A stretch of DNA of 64,000 bases from NCBI RefSeq assembly GCF_016863255.1, contig NZ_BOON01000005.1, positions 1 through 64,000 on the forward strand, written 5' to 3'. The notes below the pieces were generated by a model. The model saw only the letters and a program-made list of their open reading frames with translations. It ran no database searches and was not told where the DNA came from. This stretch comes from Planosporangium mesophilum (lineage in GTDB: Bacteria > Actinomycetota > Actinomycetes > Mycobacteriales > Micromonosporaceae). Position 1 is the first letter of the stretch. Every line of letters begins with the position of its first letter. Positions 8,556 to 16,193 of the stretch are shown one piece after another. The position numbers and the translations under genes were made by a program.

Positions 8556-9458
8556 ATGACACGACGAATACTGCTGCGCGCGGCCGTGGTGACTGTGCTG
8601 GCCGCGCTCGCGATCCCGGTGTCCTGCGGTCGGGTACCGGCGCACCGGCCGCCGACGGTCTCCCCTGGTGTGGTGGTCCCGTCACCTCCTGACCGCGGTG
8701 GCGGGATCCGACGACCGGACCACGTGGTGGTCGCCGTCTTCGAGAACAGGTCGTACGGGCAGGTGGCCCAGGACCGCAACGCCCCGTACCTGAACGCCCT
8801 GATGAAGCGGGCGGCCGTCTTCACCGAGTCGCACGGCGTCGCGCACCCCAGCCAGCCTAACTACATCGCGCTGTTCTCCGGTTCCACCCACGGCGTCACC
8901 GACGACCACTGCCCGGTCGACCTTGACGGCAAGCCCAACCTCGGCCGTCAGTTGCTCGACGCCGGGCTGAGCTTCACCGGGTACTCCGAGGACCTGCCCC
9001 GGGCCGGGTTCCGGGGCTGCTCACACGGGAAGTACGCGGCCAAGCACAACCCCTGGGTCGACTTCAGCAACGTGCCGGCGAGCGCCAACCAGCCGTACAG
9101 TTCCTTCCCCGCCGACTTCGCCAAGCTGCCGACCGTGTCCTTCGTCGTCCCCAACCTGTGCAACGACATGCACGACTGCGGTACCGCCACCGGTGACGCG
9201 TGGGCCCGGACCCACCTCGACGCCTACCTCCAGTGGGCGGAGCGGAACAACAGTCTGCTCATCGTGACGTTCGACGAGAACGACGGCAGCCCGCGCAACC
9301 AGATCCTCACGCTCGTCGCCGGCGCCGGGGTGAAGCCCGGCACCCACCCCGAGCAGGTCGACCACTACCGCGTCCTCCGTACGCTCGAGGCCTTCTACGG
9401 TCTGGCCCCGATCGGCAAGGCCGCCGGTACCTCCCCCATCACCAGCATCTGGCGATGA
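8556..9458 (+). CDS. secreted phosphoesterase (acid phosphatase/phospholipase C superfamily)
   Basis: This is a 300-aa exported enzyme of the PF04185-like phosphoesterase family. Seen: an N-terminal basic-hydrophobic export signal ending near VSCG, a possible but non-canonical lipobox; then the alkaline-phosphatase-fold core RPDHVVVAVFENRSYGQV; the metal-site segment HPSQPNYIALFSGSTHGVTDDHCP; and LLIVTFDENDGS near residue 235. A paralogue with the same order of motifs is encoded on the opposite strand at 14990-15835. Substrate is unknown; phosphate ester or phospholipid cleavage outside the membrane is likely. It lies 14 bp downstream of uppP and could be cotranscribed with it. Confidence 0.85.
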   Translation: MTRRILLRAAVVTVLAALAIPVSCGRVPAHRPPTVSPGVVVPSPPDRGGGIRRPDHVVVAVFENRSYGQVAQDRNAPYLNALMKRAAVFTESHGVAHPSQPNYIALFSGSTHGVTDDHCPVDLDGKPNLGRQLLDAGLSFTGYSEDLPRAGFRGCSHGKYAAKHNPWVDFSNVPASANQPYSSFPADFAKLPTVSFVVPNLCNDMHDCGTATGDAWARTHLDAYLQWAERNNSLLIVTFDENDGSPRNQILTLVAGAGVKPGTHPEQVDHYRVLRTLEAFYGLAPIGKAAGTSPITSIWR

Positions 9459-9490
9459 GAGTGGGCCGGCGGCCGGGTAGCCGATCAGGC

Positions 9491-9546
9491 GGTTACGCGG
9501 TTACGCGGTTACGCGGTTACGCGGTTACGCGGTTACGCGGTTACGC
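9491..9546. repeat. seven 8-bp tandem repeats at a gene 3' end
   Basis: Unit GGTTACGC is repeated seven times without change. It ends 2 bp from the stop codon (9549-9551) of the minus-strand proline-rich protein and fills the intergenic space to the phosphoesterase gene. Read on the minus strand each unit contains TAA. Confidence 0.97.
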
Positions 9547-9548
9547 GG

Positions 9549-10085
9549 TCAGGCAGTCGGGGACGGTGTGGTCGGGGACGGTGTGGCCGGCTGCGTGGGC
9601 GTCGGCTGGGCCGGCGCGGGAGTTCCGGGCGCGGCGGGCGGCGGCGGTACCTTCGGGCCACGCCGGTGCTCCGGGCCGTACCTTCCGTCCTCGCCCGACC
9701 CACCGGGGCCGCGCCGCTCGTCTCCCGACCGGTCGTAGCGGCTGATGCGGTGGTCGCCGCCACGCTCATCGCCGTGCGAGACAACCGCACCGGCGATGAA
9801 CCCGCAGCAGCCGATGACACACGCGACGACAAGGGCGAACCCGGCCAGCCAGATCCCGGGGCGACCGGGCAGGCGCCGGTACCAGGCGGTCAGCCGGTTG
9901 CCGCCTGCCGGCGGCGGTGGCGGTGGCGGGCTGGCGTGAGCGCCGGCCTGGGCGCCGGGCTCGGCACCCGGCTGGCTCGGCGATTGGCCCTGCGGCTGTG
10001 GATGATCAACCGGCGGTATCGCCTGCGTGTCATCGGTGGCGCCCGCAGGCTTGTCAGCAGGCTTATCAGCAGGGGGGTTGGTCAC
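9549..10085 (-). CDS. proline-rich single-pass membrane protein
   Basis: This is a 178-aa protein of unknown function. Seen: a cytoplasmic N-terminal region of about 70 residues rich in Pro, Gln and Ala with PADKPADKPA and a run of seven prolines; one TM helix (IWLAGFALVVACVIGCCGFIAGAVV, about 77-101); a charged Gly/Arg/Asp stretch; and a Pro/Thr-rich C-terminus. No catalytic domain is recognisable. It lies downstream of the two-component operon in the same orientation but 91 bp separate them. A structural or surface-anchored role is possible. Similar low-complexity membrane proteins are common in actinobacteria. Confidence 0.65.
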   Translation of the reverse strand: MTNPPADKPADKPAGATDDTQAIPPVDHPQPQGQSPSQPGAEPGAQAGAHASPPPPPPPAGGNRLTAWYRRLPGRPGIWLAGFALVVACVIGCCGFIAGAVVSHGDERGGDHRISRYDRSGDERRGPGGSGEDGRYGPEHRRGPKVPPPPAAPGTPAPAQPTPTQPATPSPTTPSPTA

Positions 10086-10176
10086 GATGGGCTCCTGAGT
10101 CGAGACTTCGATCTGGTAACGACAGTCGATCTGATTCGACAGTGCCGGTAGTCCCTAAGGGCAGCCGAGGCCGAAG

Positions 10177-11772
10177 TTAAGAATCAGATGAAAACCCGTC
10201 GATCAGCGGTAGCCGTACCGTCAGCAGCGCGCCGCCCATCGCCGAGCGCCCCACAGCAACCGTCCCGTGATGCTGCGCGACCGTCTGCGCGACGATCGCC
10301 AGCCCGAGGCCCGAGCCGGGCATCGACCGCGCGGCGGACGCCCGGTAGAACCGCTCGAAGACCCTGGGAACGTCCTCGTCGTCGATACCCGGCCCGGAGT
10401 CCGCGACGGTCAGCACGGCGCCGTCCGTACCGGTCGACAGCCGGACCTGGACCGTACCTCGCGGCGGGCTCCACTTCGCGGCGTTGTCCAGCAGGTTGAG
10501 GACCATGCGCTCCAGCGCCACGGGCCGGCCGGCGACGAGGGGAAGGCGCGCACCGGTCTCGACGGCACCCTTCCCGAGCGCGCCTTTCCCGAGCGCGCCT
10601 TTCCCGAGGGCGCCTTTCCCGAGCGCGCCTTTCCCGAGCGTGACGTCGAACGTGACGTCGGGCGCGCGCAACCGGGCCCGCTGCACCGCCGCGCCCACGA
10701 CGTCGGGCAGGTCGACCTCCTCGACGGGTTCCGGGCTGGCGTCCTGACGGGCCAATTCGACCAGCTCGTTGGTCAGTTGGGTCAGCTCGACGACCTGTTC
10801 CTCAAGATCTTGAAGAAGTTTCGCCCGGTCCTCGGCCGGCAGCAGCCGGCCGGTACCCCCGACTCCGGTGTCGGCCCGGATGAGCAGTTCTATGTTGGTA
10901 CGCAGGCTGGTCAGCGGCGTGCGCAGCTCGTGGCTGGCGTCCTCGACCAGCATCCGCTGCCCCGCCCGCGAGGATTCCAGCGCGGCCAGCATCGCGTTGA
11001 CCGAGCGGGCCAGACGGGCGATCTCGTCCTCGCCGCTGACCGGAATGGCGGCCTGCAGGTTCTGGGTGGCCGCCACGTGCTCGACCGCGCCGGTCAGCCG
11101 CTCGACGGGCGCGAGGCCCGCGCGGGCGACGGTACGCCCGAGCATGGCGGCGCCGGCGACGCCGGCCAGGCAGCCGACCGCGAGCAGTACGCCCAGCTCG
11201 CCGAGGGTCTGGTCGGTGGGGCCGCGGGCGATCGCCACCTGCACCGCTCCACCGCGCGTCGCCGGTACCGTGAGCATCCGGTAGGTCATCGGACCCACCT
11301 CGACCTCTTCACGCACGGCCGGCCGCCGGTCGACGGCGACCGCGCGGGCTCCGGGCGTCACGGGCAGGACCGCCACGGCACCGTCCACGGGCACGCCGGT
11401 ACGGTCGAGGATCTGCCACCGCGGGCCGATCACCCTGCGACCGTGGAACACGTCGGCCGGGCGGCCCCCCGGACGGTTTCCGGGGATGCGCTCCCCGGGC
11501 ACGTTGTCGTCCGGAATCGTCTGCGCCAGCGACGGCGGCCACTGTCCCGGCTGGGCGGCGATCGCGGTCGCGTCCGTAGTGAGCTGCGCGTCCAGCTGCC
11601 GGTACAGCTCGGCGCGTACGGCCAGCCAGGCACCCCCACCGACGGTCACCACCGCGACCGCCACGGCCGCCGCCGCTATCAACGACAGCCGCGACCGCAG
11701 CGACAGCCGCGCCCACCGCTGCATCAGCAGCCGACGGCCGGCAGTCAGGGCGTTGATTCGGGGGGACTTCAC
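10177..11772 (-). CDS. OmpR-type two-component sensor histidine kinase (MprB-like)
   Basis: This is a 531-aa kinase. Seen: TM1 at about 29-52, an extracytoplasmic domain, TM2 at about 192-212, HAMP to about 265, HisKA with [13 protein letters not shown] (His281) and HATPase with N-box [12 protein letters not shown] (Asn430), G1 VADSGPGID and [16 protein letters not shown]. Directly before the N-box, residues 379-403 are a five-fold GKGAL array encoded by 15-bp repeats, an unusual insertion inside the ATPase fold. The GTG start at 11772 overlaps the response-regulator stop (GTGA), giving the typical coupled regulator-kinase order. Closest known architecture is MprB/CseC; the signal is unknown, though the neighbouring genes suggest envelope stress. 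Confidence 0.9.
   Translation of the reverse strand: MKSPRINALTAGRRLLMQRWARLSLRSRLSLIAAAAVAVAVVTVGGGAWLAVRAELYRQLDAQLTTDATAIAAQPGQWPPSLAQTIPDDNVPGERIPGNRPGGRPADVFHGRRVIGPRWQILDRTGVPVDGAVAVLPVTPGARAVAVDRRPAVREEVEVGPMTYRMLTVPATRGGAVQVAIARGPTDQTLGELGVLLAVGCLAGVAGAAMLGRTVARAGLAPVERLTGAVEHVAATQNLQAAIPVSGEDEIARLARSVNAMLAALESSRAGQRMLVEDASHELRTPLTSLRTNIELLIRADTGVGGTGRLLPAEDRAKLLQDLEEQVVELTQLTNELVELARQDASPEPVEEVDLPDVVGAAVQRARLRAPDVTFDVTLGKGALGKGALGKGALGKGALGKGAVETGARLPLVAGRPVALERMVLNLLDNAAKWSPPRGTVQVRLSTGTDGAVLTVADSGPGIDDEDVPRVFERFYRASAARSMPGSGLGLAIVAQTVAQHHGTVAVGRSAMGGALLTVRLPLIDGFSSDS
10570..10644. repeat. five 15-bp repeats inside the kinase ATPase domain
   Basis: Unit TTTCCCGAGCGCGCC occurs five times with few changes and encodes GALGK pentapeptides. 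It lies between the HisKA domain and the N-box of the sensor kinase at 10177-11772. Confidence 0.95.
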
Positions 11773-12500
11773 AGCGGCTGCTCCCGTAGGACGTAGCCCA
11801 CGCCGCGGACGGTGTGCAGCAGGCGCGGCTCGCCGTCGGCCTCGAGCTTGCGGCGCAGATAACCCAGGTACACGTGCAGACTGTTGGAGGTTTCGCCGAA
11901 GTCGTACCCCCAGACGTGCTCGAACAGGATCGGCCGGGTCAGCACCTGGCGGGGGTGGCGCAGGAAGACCTCCAGGATCGCGAACTCGGTACGGGTGAGC
12001 CGCATCTCGCGGTCGCCCCGTCGCACCTCCCGGGTCGCCGGGTCGAGAGTCAGGTCGGCGAAGGCGAGCACGGCCGCGCCGGTACCCGCCCGCGCGGGCT
12101 CGACGGACTCGTTCGGGCCGGTGAGCAGAGATCGGCGCAGCAACGCCCGGAGCCGCGCCAGCAACTCCTGCAGGGCGAACGGTTTGACCAGGTAGTCGTC
12201 CGCGCCGGCGTCCAGGCCTGCCACCCTGTCCCCCACGCTGTCGCGCGCCGTGAGCATGAGGACCGGAATCAGCAGCCCCTCGGAGCGCAGCAGCCGGCAC
12301 GCCTCCAGCCCGTCCATCCGGGGCATCATCACATCCATGATCACCGCGTCGGCGACAACGGTGTCGGTTTCCTGGCGGCGGATGAGGTCGACAGCGGCAA
12401 GTCCGTCCTCCGCGACAGCCACCTCGTACCCCTCGAAGCGCAGGGTTCGCGACAGCGAGTCGCGTACTGCGGCCTCGTCGTCGACCACTAAAATCCGCAC
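11769..12500 (-). CDS. OmpR/PhoB-family response regulator
   Basis: This is a 243-aa regulator with an N-terminal receiver domain (acidic pair Asp7-Asp8, phospho-acceptor Asp56 in [12 protein letters not shown], Lys106 in DDYLVKPF) and a C-terminal winged helix ([17 protein letters not shown] through [11 protein letters not shown]). I set the start at the GTG at 12500, where the protein begins [15 protein letters not shown] lies nine bases upstream. Longer in-frame readings only add low-complexity repeat sequence. It is paired with the overlapping kinase downstream. The direct repeat CATAAGA-N4-CATAAGA at 12664-12681 could be its own binding site. Confidence 0.92.
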   Translation of the reverse strand: MRILVVDDEAAVRDSLSRTLRFEGYEVAVAEDGLAAVDLIRRQETDTVVADAVIMDVMMPRMDGLEACRLLRSEGLLIPVLMLTARDSVGDRVAGLDAGADDYLVKPFALQELLARLRALLRRSLLTGPNESVEPARAGTGAAVLAFADLTLDPATREVRRGDREMRLTRTEFAILEVFLRHPRQVLTRPILFEHVWGYDFGETSNSLHVYLGYLRRKLEADGEPRLLHTVRGVGYVLREQPL

Positions 12501-12525
12501 CCGGGCACTCCCGTTCTGTTTCTCG

Positions 12526-12570
12526 TACCGCGCTTGCTGGTATCGCGCTTGCTGGTACCGCGCTCTCACG
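12526..12570. repeat. 15-bp tandem repeat in the response-regulator leader
   Basis: TACCGCGCTTGCTGG occurs twice nearly perfectly with a third degenerate copy. It lies 25-70 bp upstream of the response-regulator start, outside the coding region as I set it. A 15-bp unit here leaves open that it was once part of a longer reading frame. Confidence 0.85.
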
Positions 12571-12663
12571 CAGAAGTCGGCGCCGCTTCCGTAGCCGATA
12601 AACCACCTGATGCGCAGCGTACGGCCCCGTGGTATCCACCCGACCGCCAGAACCTCAGCCCGC

Positions 12664-12681
12664 CATAAGAGACGCATAAGA
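12664..12681. promoter_or_regulatory. candidate response-regulator binding site (11-bp spaced direct repeat)
   Basis: CATAAGA occurs twice, 11 bp apart (12664-12670 and 12675-12681), in the intergenic region upstream of the response regulator. OmpR-family regulators usually bind direct repeats one helical turn apart, so this fits autoregulation. It is an inference from spacing only. Confidence 0.35.
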
Positions 12682-12755
12682 AAGCGGTAGGAGCGCGCCC
12701 AGAGGAGCGCCCCGAAAGCTGGCATGGCATCCGGCACGCCTAGGCTTGCATTGAC

Positions 12756-12770
12756 CCTACAAGTTGTAGG
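12756..12770. promoter_or_regulatory. second BlaI-type operator dyad
   Basis: CCTACAA-G-TTGTAGG is a perfect palindrome with the same CCTACA/TGTAGG arms as the dyad at 6908-6924. A TTGACC hexamer (12751-12756) abuts it and could be a -35 element of a rightward promoter for the leader ORF and glycosyltransferase 180 bp downstream. Confidence 0.55.
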
Positions 12771-12872
12771 AGAGTCGGCCACCGGTCGTTCAGCCGGGCA
12801 CCAACCGGACGTAACGCGGCCACGGCACAGTGGCCCGTCACCGGTCCACACGATTCGGTCGCCCGCTCGTCC

Positions 12873-12926
12873 ACTCGATCAACAACACTCGATCAACAAC
12901 GCTCGATCAATAACACTCGGTCAATA
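12873..12926. repeat. 14-bp tandem repeats in a 5' leader
   Basis: ACTCGATCAACAAC occurs twice exactly and then twice more with changes, ending directly at the ribosome binding site of the small leader ORF at 12938. Its lower GC than the surroundings would keep the leader RNA unstructured. Confidence 0.85.
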
Positions 12927-12937
12927 GAAGGAGTGTC

Positions 12938-12994
12938 ATGGCGGCAGCGACCGTGCAGCGCCAGCGCACCGGACCCTGTTCGGTGGGACCATGA
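12938..12994 (+). CDS. 18-codon leader ORF coupled to the glycosyltransferase
   Basis: A short reading frame, MAAATVQRQRTGPCSVGP, is preceded by a strong ribosome binding site AGAAGGAG five bases before its ATG. Its TGA overlaps the ATG of the glycosyltransferase (ATGA at 12991-12994). The glycosyltransferase itself has only a weak site (GGTGGGA). The arrangement indicates translational coupling, with the leader delivering ribosomes to the main gene. I cannot tell whether the peptide has a function of its own. Confidence 0.55.
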   Translation: MAAATVQRQRTGPCSVGP

Positions 12995-14190
12995 CCGCGC
13001 AGACCGCGCCTGGGCATATCGGGGCCGGGCATATCGGGGCAGGGCAGGTCGGGGCCGGGCAGGTCGGGGCCGGGCAGGTCGGGGCCGGGCAGGTCGGGGC
13101 CGGGCAGGCGGGTAATCGGCCGGTCGTCATCGTGTCCGCCAGCATCGGGGCCGGCCACGACGGAGCCGCCGCCGAGCTCGCCCGGCAACTGCGCGCTGCC
13201 GGCGTGACGGTCGAGTGCCATGATTTCCTCGACACCCTCCCCGGCGCGTGGGGCCGGCTCGTCCGGGGCGTCTACCGGGCCGAGTTGACCGTGGCACCGC
13301 GAACCTGGGGATGGGTCACGAACGCCACCGGCGGCCGGACGATGTCGGCCCATACCTCTGCCGTGCTCAGCCACGCGGCCGGTGAGCGCATGATGGAGGC
13401 GATCGGCGGCAGCCCCACCGTCGTGCTGTCGACGTACCCGCTGGCCAGTCAACTGCTCGGCCGGCTGCGACAGGAGCGTCGGCTGACCGTACCGGTCGCC
13501 ACCTTCCTGACGGACATGTCCGTGCATCCCCTGTGGATCGCGCCCGGCGTCGACGCGCACCTCGCGCTCCATCCGGTACCCGCGGCGCAGGCCCGGTCGC
13601 TCGGCGCCCGCAACACCCTCGTCGCCGGCCCGGCGGTGGGGCCCGCGTTCCGCCCGCGCCGTAACGACGGCGAGCACCTGGCGGCGCGGCTGGCCTTCGG
13701 CCTGCCGGAGTGCCCGCCGCTGGCCCTGGTGGTGGCCGGCTCCTGGGGCATCGGGTCGGTTGACCGCTCCGCCCGCGACATCGCCGACACCGGCCTGGCC
13801 GTACCCGTCGCGGTGTGCGGGCACAACGAGCGACTGCGCAGGCGGCTGAGTCGCGACGAGCGCATCGTCGCGCTCGGTTGGGTCGACGACATGCCGAACC
13901 TGATCCGGGCCTGCGATCTCGTCGTCCAGAACGCGGGCGGTCTGACCTCGCTGGAGTCGCTGACCTCGGGCGTACCCGTGGTCACCTACCGTTGCCTGCC
14001 GGGCCACGGCGAAACCAACGCCGCCGCACTGGAAAAAGCGGGCTGGGCGGACTGGGTACGCCGACCCCGGGACCTGCGCGCGGCGCTGGCAAAGGCCCTG
14101 GCCGCACCCGCGCCGTCGATCATCGATCGCTGTCGCGCCGTCGACATGATCCTGGGCATCGCGGCGCGGCCTGAAGCACTGCCGGCCTGA
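12991..14190 (+). CDS. MGDG-synthase-like glycosyltransferase (processive diacylglycerol glycosyltransferase type)
   Basis: This is a 399-aa GT28-family enzyme of the MGDG synthase/UgtP type, which transfers sugar from a nucleotide-sugar to diacylglycerol or a related lipid at the membrane. Seen: the N-terminal motif VVIVSASIGAGHDGAAAELA; the middle STYPLASQLLGRLR and TFLTDMSVHPLWI; and the C-terminal donor-binding GWVDDMPNLIRACDLVVQNAGGLTSLESL. Residues 7-41 are a low-complexity pentapeptide array (GAGHI/GAGQV) encoded by 15-bp repeats ahead of the catalytic domain. The stop codon lies in a 16-bp repeat array that extends to the start of the next gene. It is coupled to the upstream leader ORF and probably cotranscribed with the deacetylase. 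Confidence 0.85.
   Translation: MTAQTAPGHIGAGHIGAGQVGAGQVGAGQVGAGQVGAGQAGNRPVVIVSASIGAGHDGAAAELARQLRAAGVTVECHDFLDTLPGAWGRLVRGVYRAELTVAPRTWGWVTNATGGRTMSAHTSAVLSHAAGERMMEAIGGSPTVVLSTYPLASQLLGRLRQERRLTVPVATFLTDMSVHPLWIAPGVDAHLALHPVPAAQARSLGARNTLVAGPAVGPAFRPRRNDGEHLAARLAFGLPECPPLALVVAGSWGIGSVDRSARDIADTGLAVPVAVCGHNERLRRRLSRDERIVALGWVDDMPNLIRACDLVVQNAGGLTSLESLTSGVPVVTYRCLPGHGETNAAALEKAGWADWVRRPRDLRAALAKALAAPAPSIIDRCRAVDMILGIAARPEALPA
13012..13116. repeat. seven 15-bp repeats encoding the N-terminal extension of the glycosyltransferase
   Basis: GGGCATATCGGGGCC twice, then GGGCAGGTCGGGGCC four times, then a degenerate copy. They encode GHIGA/GQVGA pentapeptides just before the conserved Rossmann start of the enzyme. 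Confidence 0.95.
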
Positions 14191-14250
14191 AGCACTGCCG
14201 GCCTCAAGCACTGCCGGCCTCAAGCACTGCCGGCCTAAAGTACTGCCGTG
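14171..14250. repeat. five 16-bp repeats spanning a stop and the next start codon
   Basis: Unit CTGAAGCACTGCCGGC is repeated, perfect twice, then with CTCAAG twice and CTAAAG once. The glycosyltransferase TGA (14188-14190) lies in unit 2, and the deacetylase GTG start (14248) is formed at the end of unit 5. Because 16 is not a multiple of three, each unit is read in a different frame. Confidence 0.95.
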
Positions 14251-15009
14251 AAGCGCTCCGCTACCTCATCCGCTACCTCATCCGCGGGATCCGTGCTCGC
14301 CGCCGGCGCCGCGTTGATGCTGGCCGCCCACGCGGCTCCCGCGCTGACCTCGATCGCACCTCTGCGCCGTCGACTGTTGCCCGGGCTCTCCGGCCAGGGC
14401 CGACCCGACCACGTGGCCCTGACGTTCGACGACGGACCGGACCCCCGGTCGACCCCCGCCTTTCTCGAACTGCTGCGCGCCCAGGGCGTACGGGCAACGT
14501 TCTTCCTGCTAGGTGAGATGCTCAGCAGGGCACCGGACCTCGGAGCGGAACTCGTCGCGGCCGGGCACGAGGTAGCCGTGCACGGCTGGCGGCACCGCTG
14601 CCTGCTCGTACGCGGTCCGCGCGACACGTACGACGACCTCGCCCGGGCCCGCGACCTCATCGGCGCCGTCACCGGCCGGCAACCGCGATGGTTCCGGCCG
14701 CCGTACGGGGTGCTGACCACTTCGGCGCTGCGCGCGGCTCAGCGGCTCGGTCTCACGCCGGTGCTCTGGACGGCCTGGGGACGCGACTGGGAGGCCGGCG
14801 CCACCCCGGAGTCGATCGTGGCGACGGTCACCGGCCGGTTGTGCGGCGGCGGGACCGTCCTGCTGCACGACTCCGACTGCACCTCGGCGCCGGACTCCTG
14901 GCGACGCACGCTCGCTGCCCTACCCGCCGTCATCGACGGCGTCGGCGCCCGGAACCTCCGGATGGGACCACTAGCCGACCACGGGGTCGTCAGTTCCAGA
15001 TCCCACTGA
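14248..15009 (+). CDS. polysaccharide deacetylase (NodB domain, CE4)
   Basis: This is a 253-aa protein with a hydrophobic N-terminal segment (about 11-36) that anchors or exports it, followed by a CE4 deacetylase domain. Seen: motif 1 ALTFDDGPDP (catalytic Asp pair), motif 2 HGWRH (metal His residues), motif 3 RWFRPPYG, motif 4 DWEAG and motif 5 LLHDSD. All metal and catalytic positions of the family appear present. It likely de-N-acetylates a cell-wall or extracellular polysaccharide. It starts with GTG created in the last copy of the 16-bp array. Its 3' end overlaps the convergent phosphoesterase gene by 20 bp. Confidence 0.9.
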   Translation: MKRSATSSATSSAGSVLAAGAALMLAAHAAPALTSIAPLRRRLLPGLSGQGRPDHVALTFDDGPDPRSTPAFLELLRAQGVRATFFLLGEMLSRAPDLGAELVAAGHEVAVHGWRHRCLLVRGPRDTYDDLARARDLIGAVTGRQPRWFRPPYGVLTTSALRAAQRLGLTPVLWTAWGRDWEAGATPESIVATVTGRLCGGGTVLLHDSDCTSAPDSWRRTLAALPAVIDGVGARNLRMGPLADHGVVSSRSH

Positions 15010-15835
15010 TCGCCGAGGCGCTGCACGAGTTCGCGGTGCAGGCCACCCCGTACATGTCCTGCAGGGTACGCAGGACTCCGTAGTGGGTGACGCGCTGGCT
15101 CGACGCCATCGTCCTGACATGCTGTCCGACCAGCACAGTCGGGATGCGGTTGCTGGCGCTGTGGTCGTCCTCGTCGAACGTCAACAGGAAGACGCTGTTG
15201 TGGGTTCTGGCCCACTGCACGTACCCGTCGAGATTCCGCTTCACCCACGCGTCACCGGTCGCGACGCTGCAGTCGTGCATGTCGTTGCACAGGTCCGGAA
15301 TCACGAATGAGACCGTGGGCAGCTTCGTGTAGTCGGTCGGGAAGCGCGTGTACCGCAGGTTGGCGGAGGCCGGGACGTTCGTGAAGTTGACCCAGGGGTT
15401 GTGCTTGCGGGCGTACCGGCCGGAGGTGCAACCGGTGTAGCCGTCCGAGGGCATGCCCTCCGAGTACCCGGCGAAGGTCCGACCGGCGGCCAGGAGTTGC
15501 TGCCCGAGGTTGGAACCGCCGTACGTGTGCGGGCAGGAGTCGTCGGTCAGCCCTTGGGGCGAGCCGGAGTAGAGCGCGAGGTAGTTCGGCTCGCTCGGGT
15601 GCGTCACGCCGAAGGACTGGGTGAGGTTCGCCCCCTGCGACACCAGGGAACTGATGTACGGCGCGTTCGAGTTCTGGATGACCTGCCCGTACGCGTGGTT
15701 CTCCAGTACGACGATCACGACGTGGTCAGGCCGTGGCGGCGCCGCGGCGGCGGGAGCTTCGTTGGTGCCGACCGTTACGACACAGGCTCCCGTCAGCAAG
15801 GCGACCAGCATCGTCGCCTTCTGCTTGAAACGCAT
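14990..15835 (-). CDS. secreted phosphoesterase, paralogue of the 8556 gene
   Basis: This is a 281-aa exported phosphoesterase of the PF04185-like family. Seen: a signal peptide (KQKATMLVALLTGACVVTVG) with likely cleavage after the AAAA stretch near residue 30; the core RPDHVVIVVLENHAYGQVIQ; HPSEPNYLALYSGSPQGLTDDSCP; LCNDMHDC; and FLLTFDEDDHSASN. The C-terminus has an extra cysteine pair (VACTANSC) missing from the paralogue. The ATG at 15835 is preferred because GGGAGGA lies upstream. A candidate promoter TTGGCA-N17-TATCAA lies at 15891-15919. Its 3' end overlaps the deacetylase. Confidence 0.85.
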   Translation of the reverse strand: MRFKQKATMLVALLTGACVVTVGTNEAPAAAAPPRPDHVVIVVLENHAYGQVIQNSNAPYISSLVSQGANLTQSFGVTHPSEPNYLALYSGSPQGLTDDSCPHTYGGSNLGQQLLAAGRTFAGYSEGMPSDGYTGCTSGRYARKHNPWVNFTNVPASANLRYTRFPTDYTKLPTVSFVIPDLCNDMHDCSVATGDAWVKRNLDGYVQWARTHNSVFLLTFDEDDHSASNRIPTVLVGQHVRTMASSQRVTHYGVLRTLQDMYGVACTANSCSASAISGIWN

Positions 15836-15890
15836 CAGCGTCCTCCCTTCGGCACTGTCCGCCCGGAGCATGACATGCGCGGCTAAACAA

Positions 15891-15919
15891 TTGATAGATG
15901 CTAGTAAATATAGTGCCAA
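15891..15919 (-). promoter_or_regulatory. candidate housekeeping promoter of the phosphoesterase
   Basis: On the minus strand TTGGCA (15914-15919) and TATCAA (15891-15896) are separated by 17 bp, in an unusually AT-rich patch, 56 bp upstream of the ATG. Confidence 0.4.
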
Positions 15920-15949
15920 GACTGGATGTCAGGCATGGGCAACTGGGAG

Positions 15950-16036
15950 GCCTGGGTGATCGGGGCCTGGGTGATCGGGGCCTGGGTGATCGGGGCCTGG
16001 GTGATCGGGGCCTGGGTGATCGGGGCATGGGCGATC
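15950..16036. repeat. five 15-bp tandem repeats in a non-coding interval
   Basis: Unit GCCTGGGTGATCGGG is repeated five times exactly with a sixth partial copy. Frames on both strands are open through it (GLGDR, WVIGA or APITQ repeats), but none joins a recognisable domain. The interval 15836-16316 therefore holds a promoter, this array, about 150 bp of unassigned sequence and a transposase scar. Confidence 0.95.
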
Positions 16037-16193
16037 ACTTCGACCACTGCGGAGGCAACGCCGTGCTGGCCGGTCGGCCGATCCTGGTACAGGCGACCGA
16101 GTACGCGGCCGCCCGTACCGAGGGGTACACCGTGCTGGGGCTTGTCGACTTCCCCGGGGTGACGTACCGGGAACTCGACGGCGAAGCCGAGGT

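Noticed and set aside
9491-9546. Possible CRISPR or attachment site because of short repeats
   Set aside because: Units are contiguous with no spacers, there are no cas genes, and no tRNA or integrase is nearby. The same applies to the other arrays.
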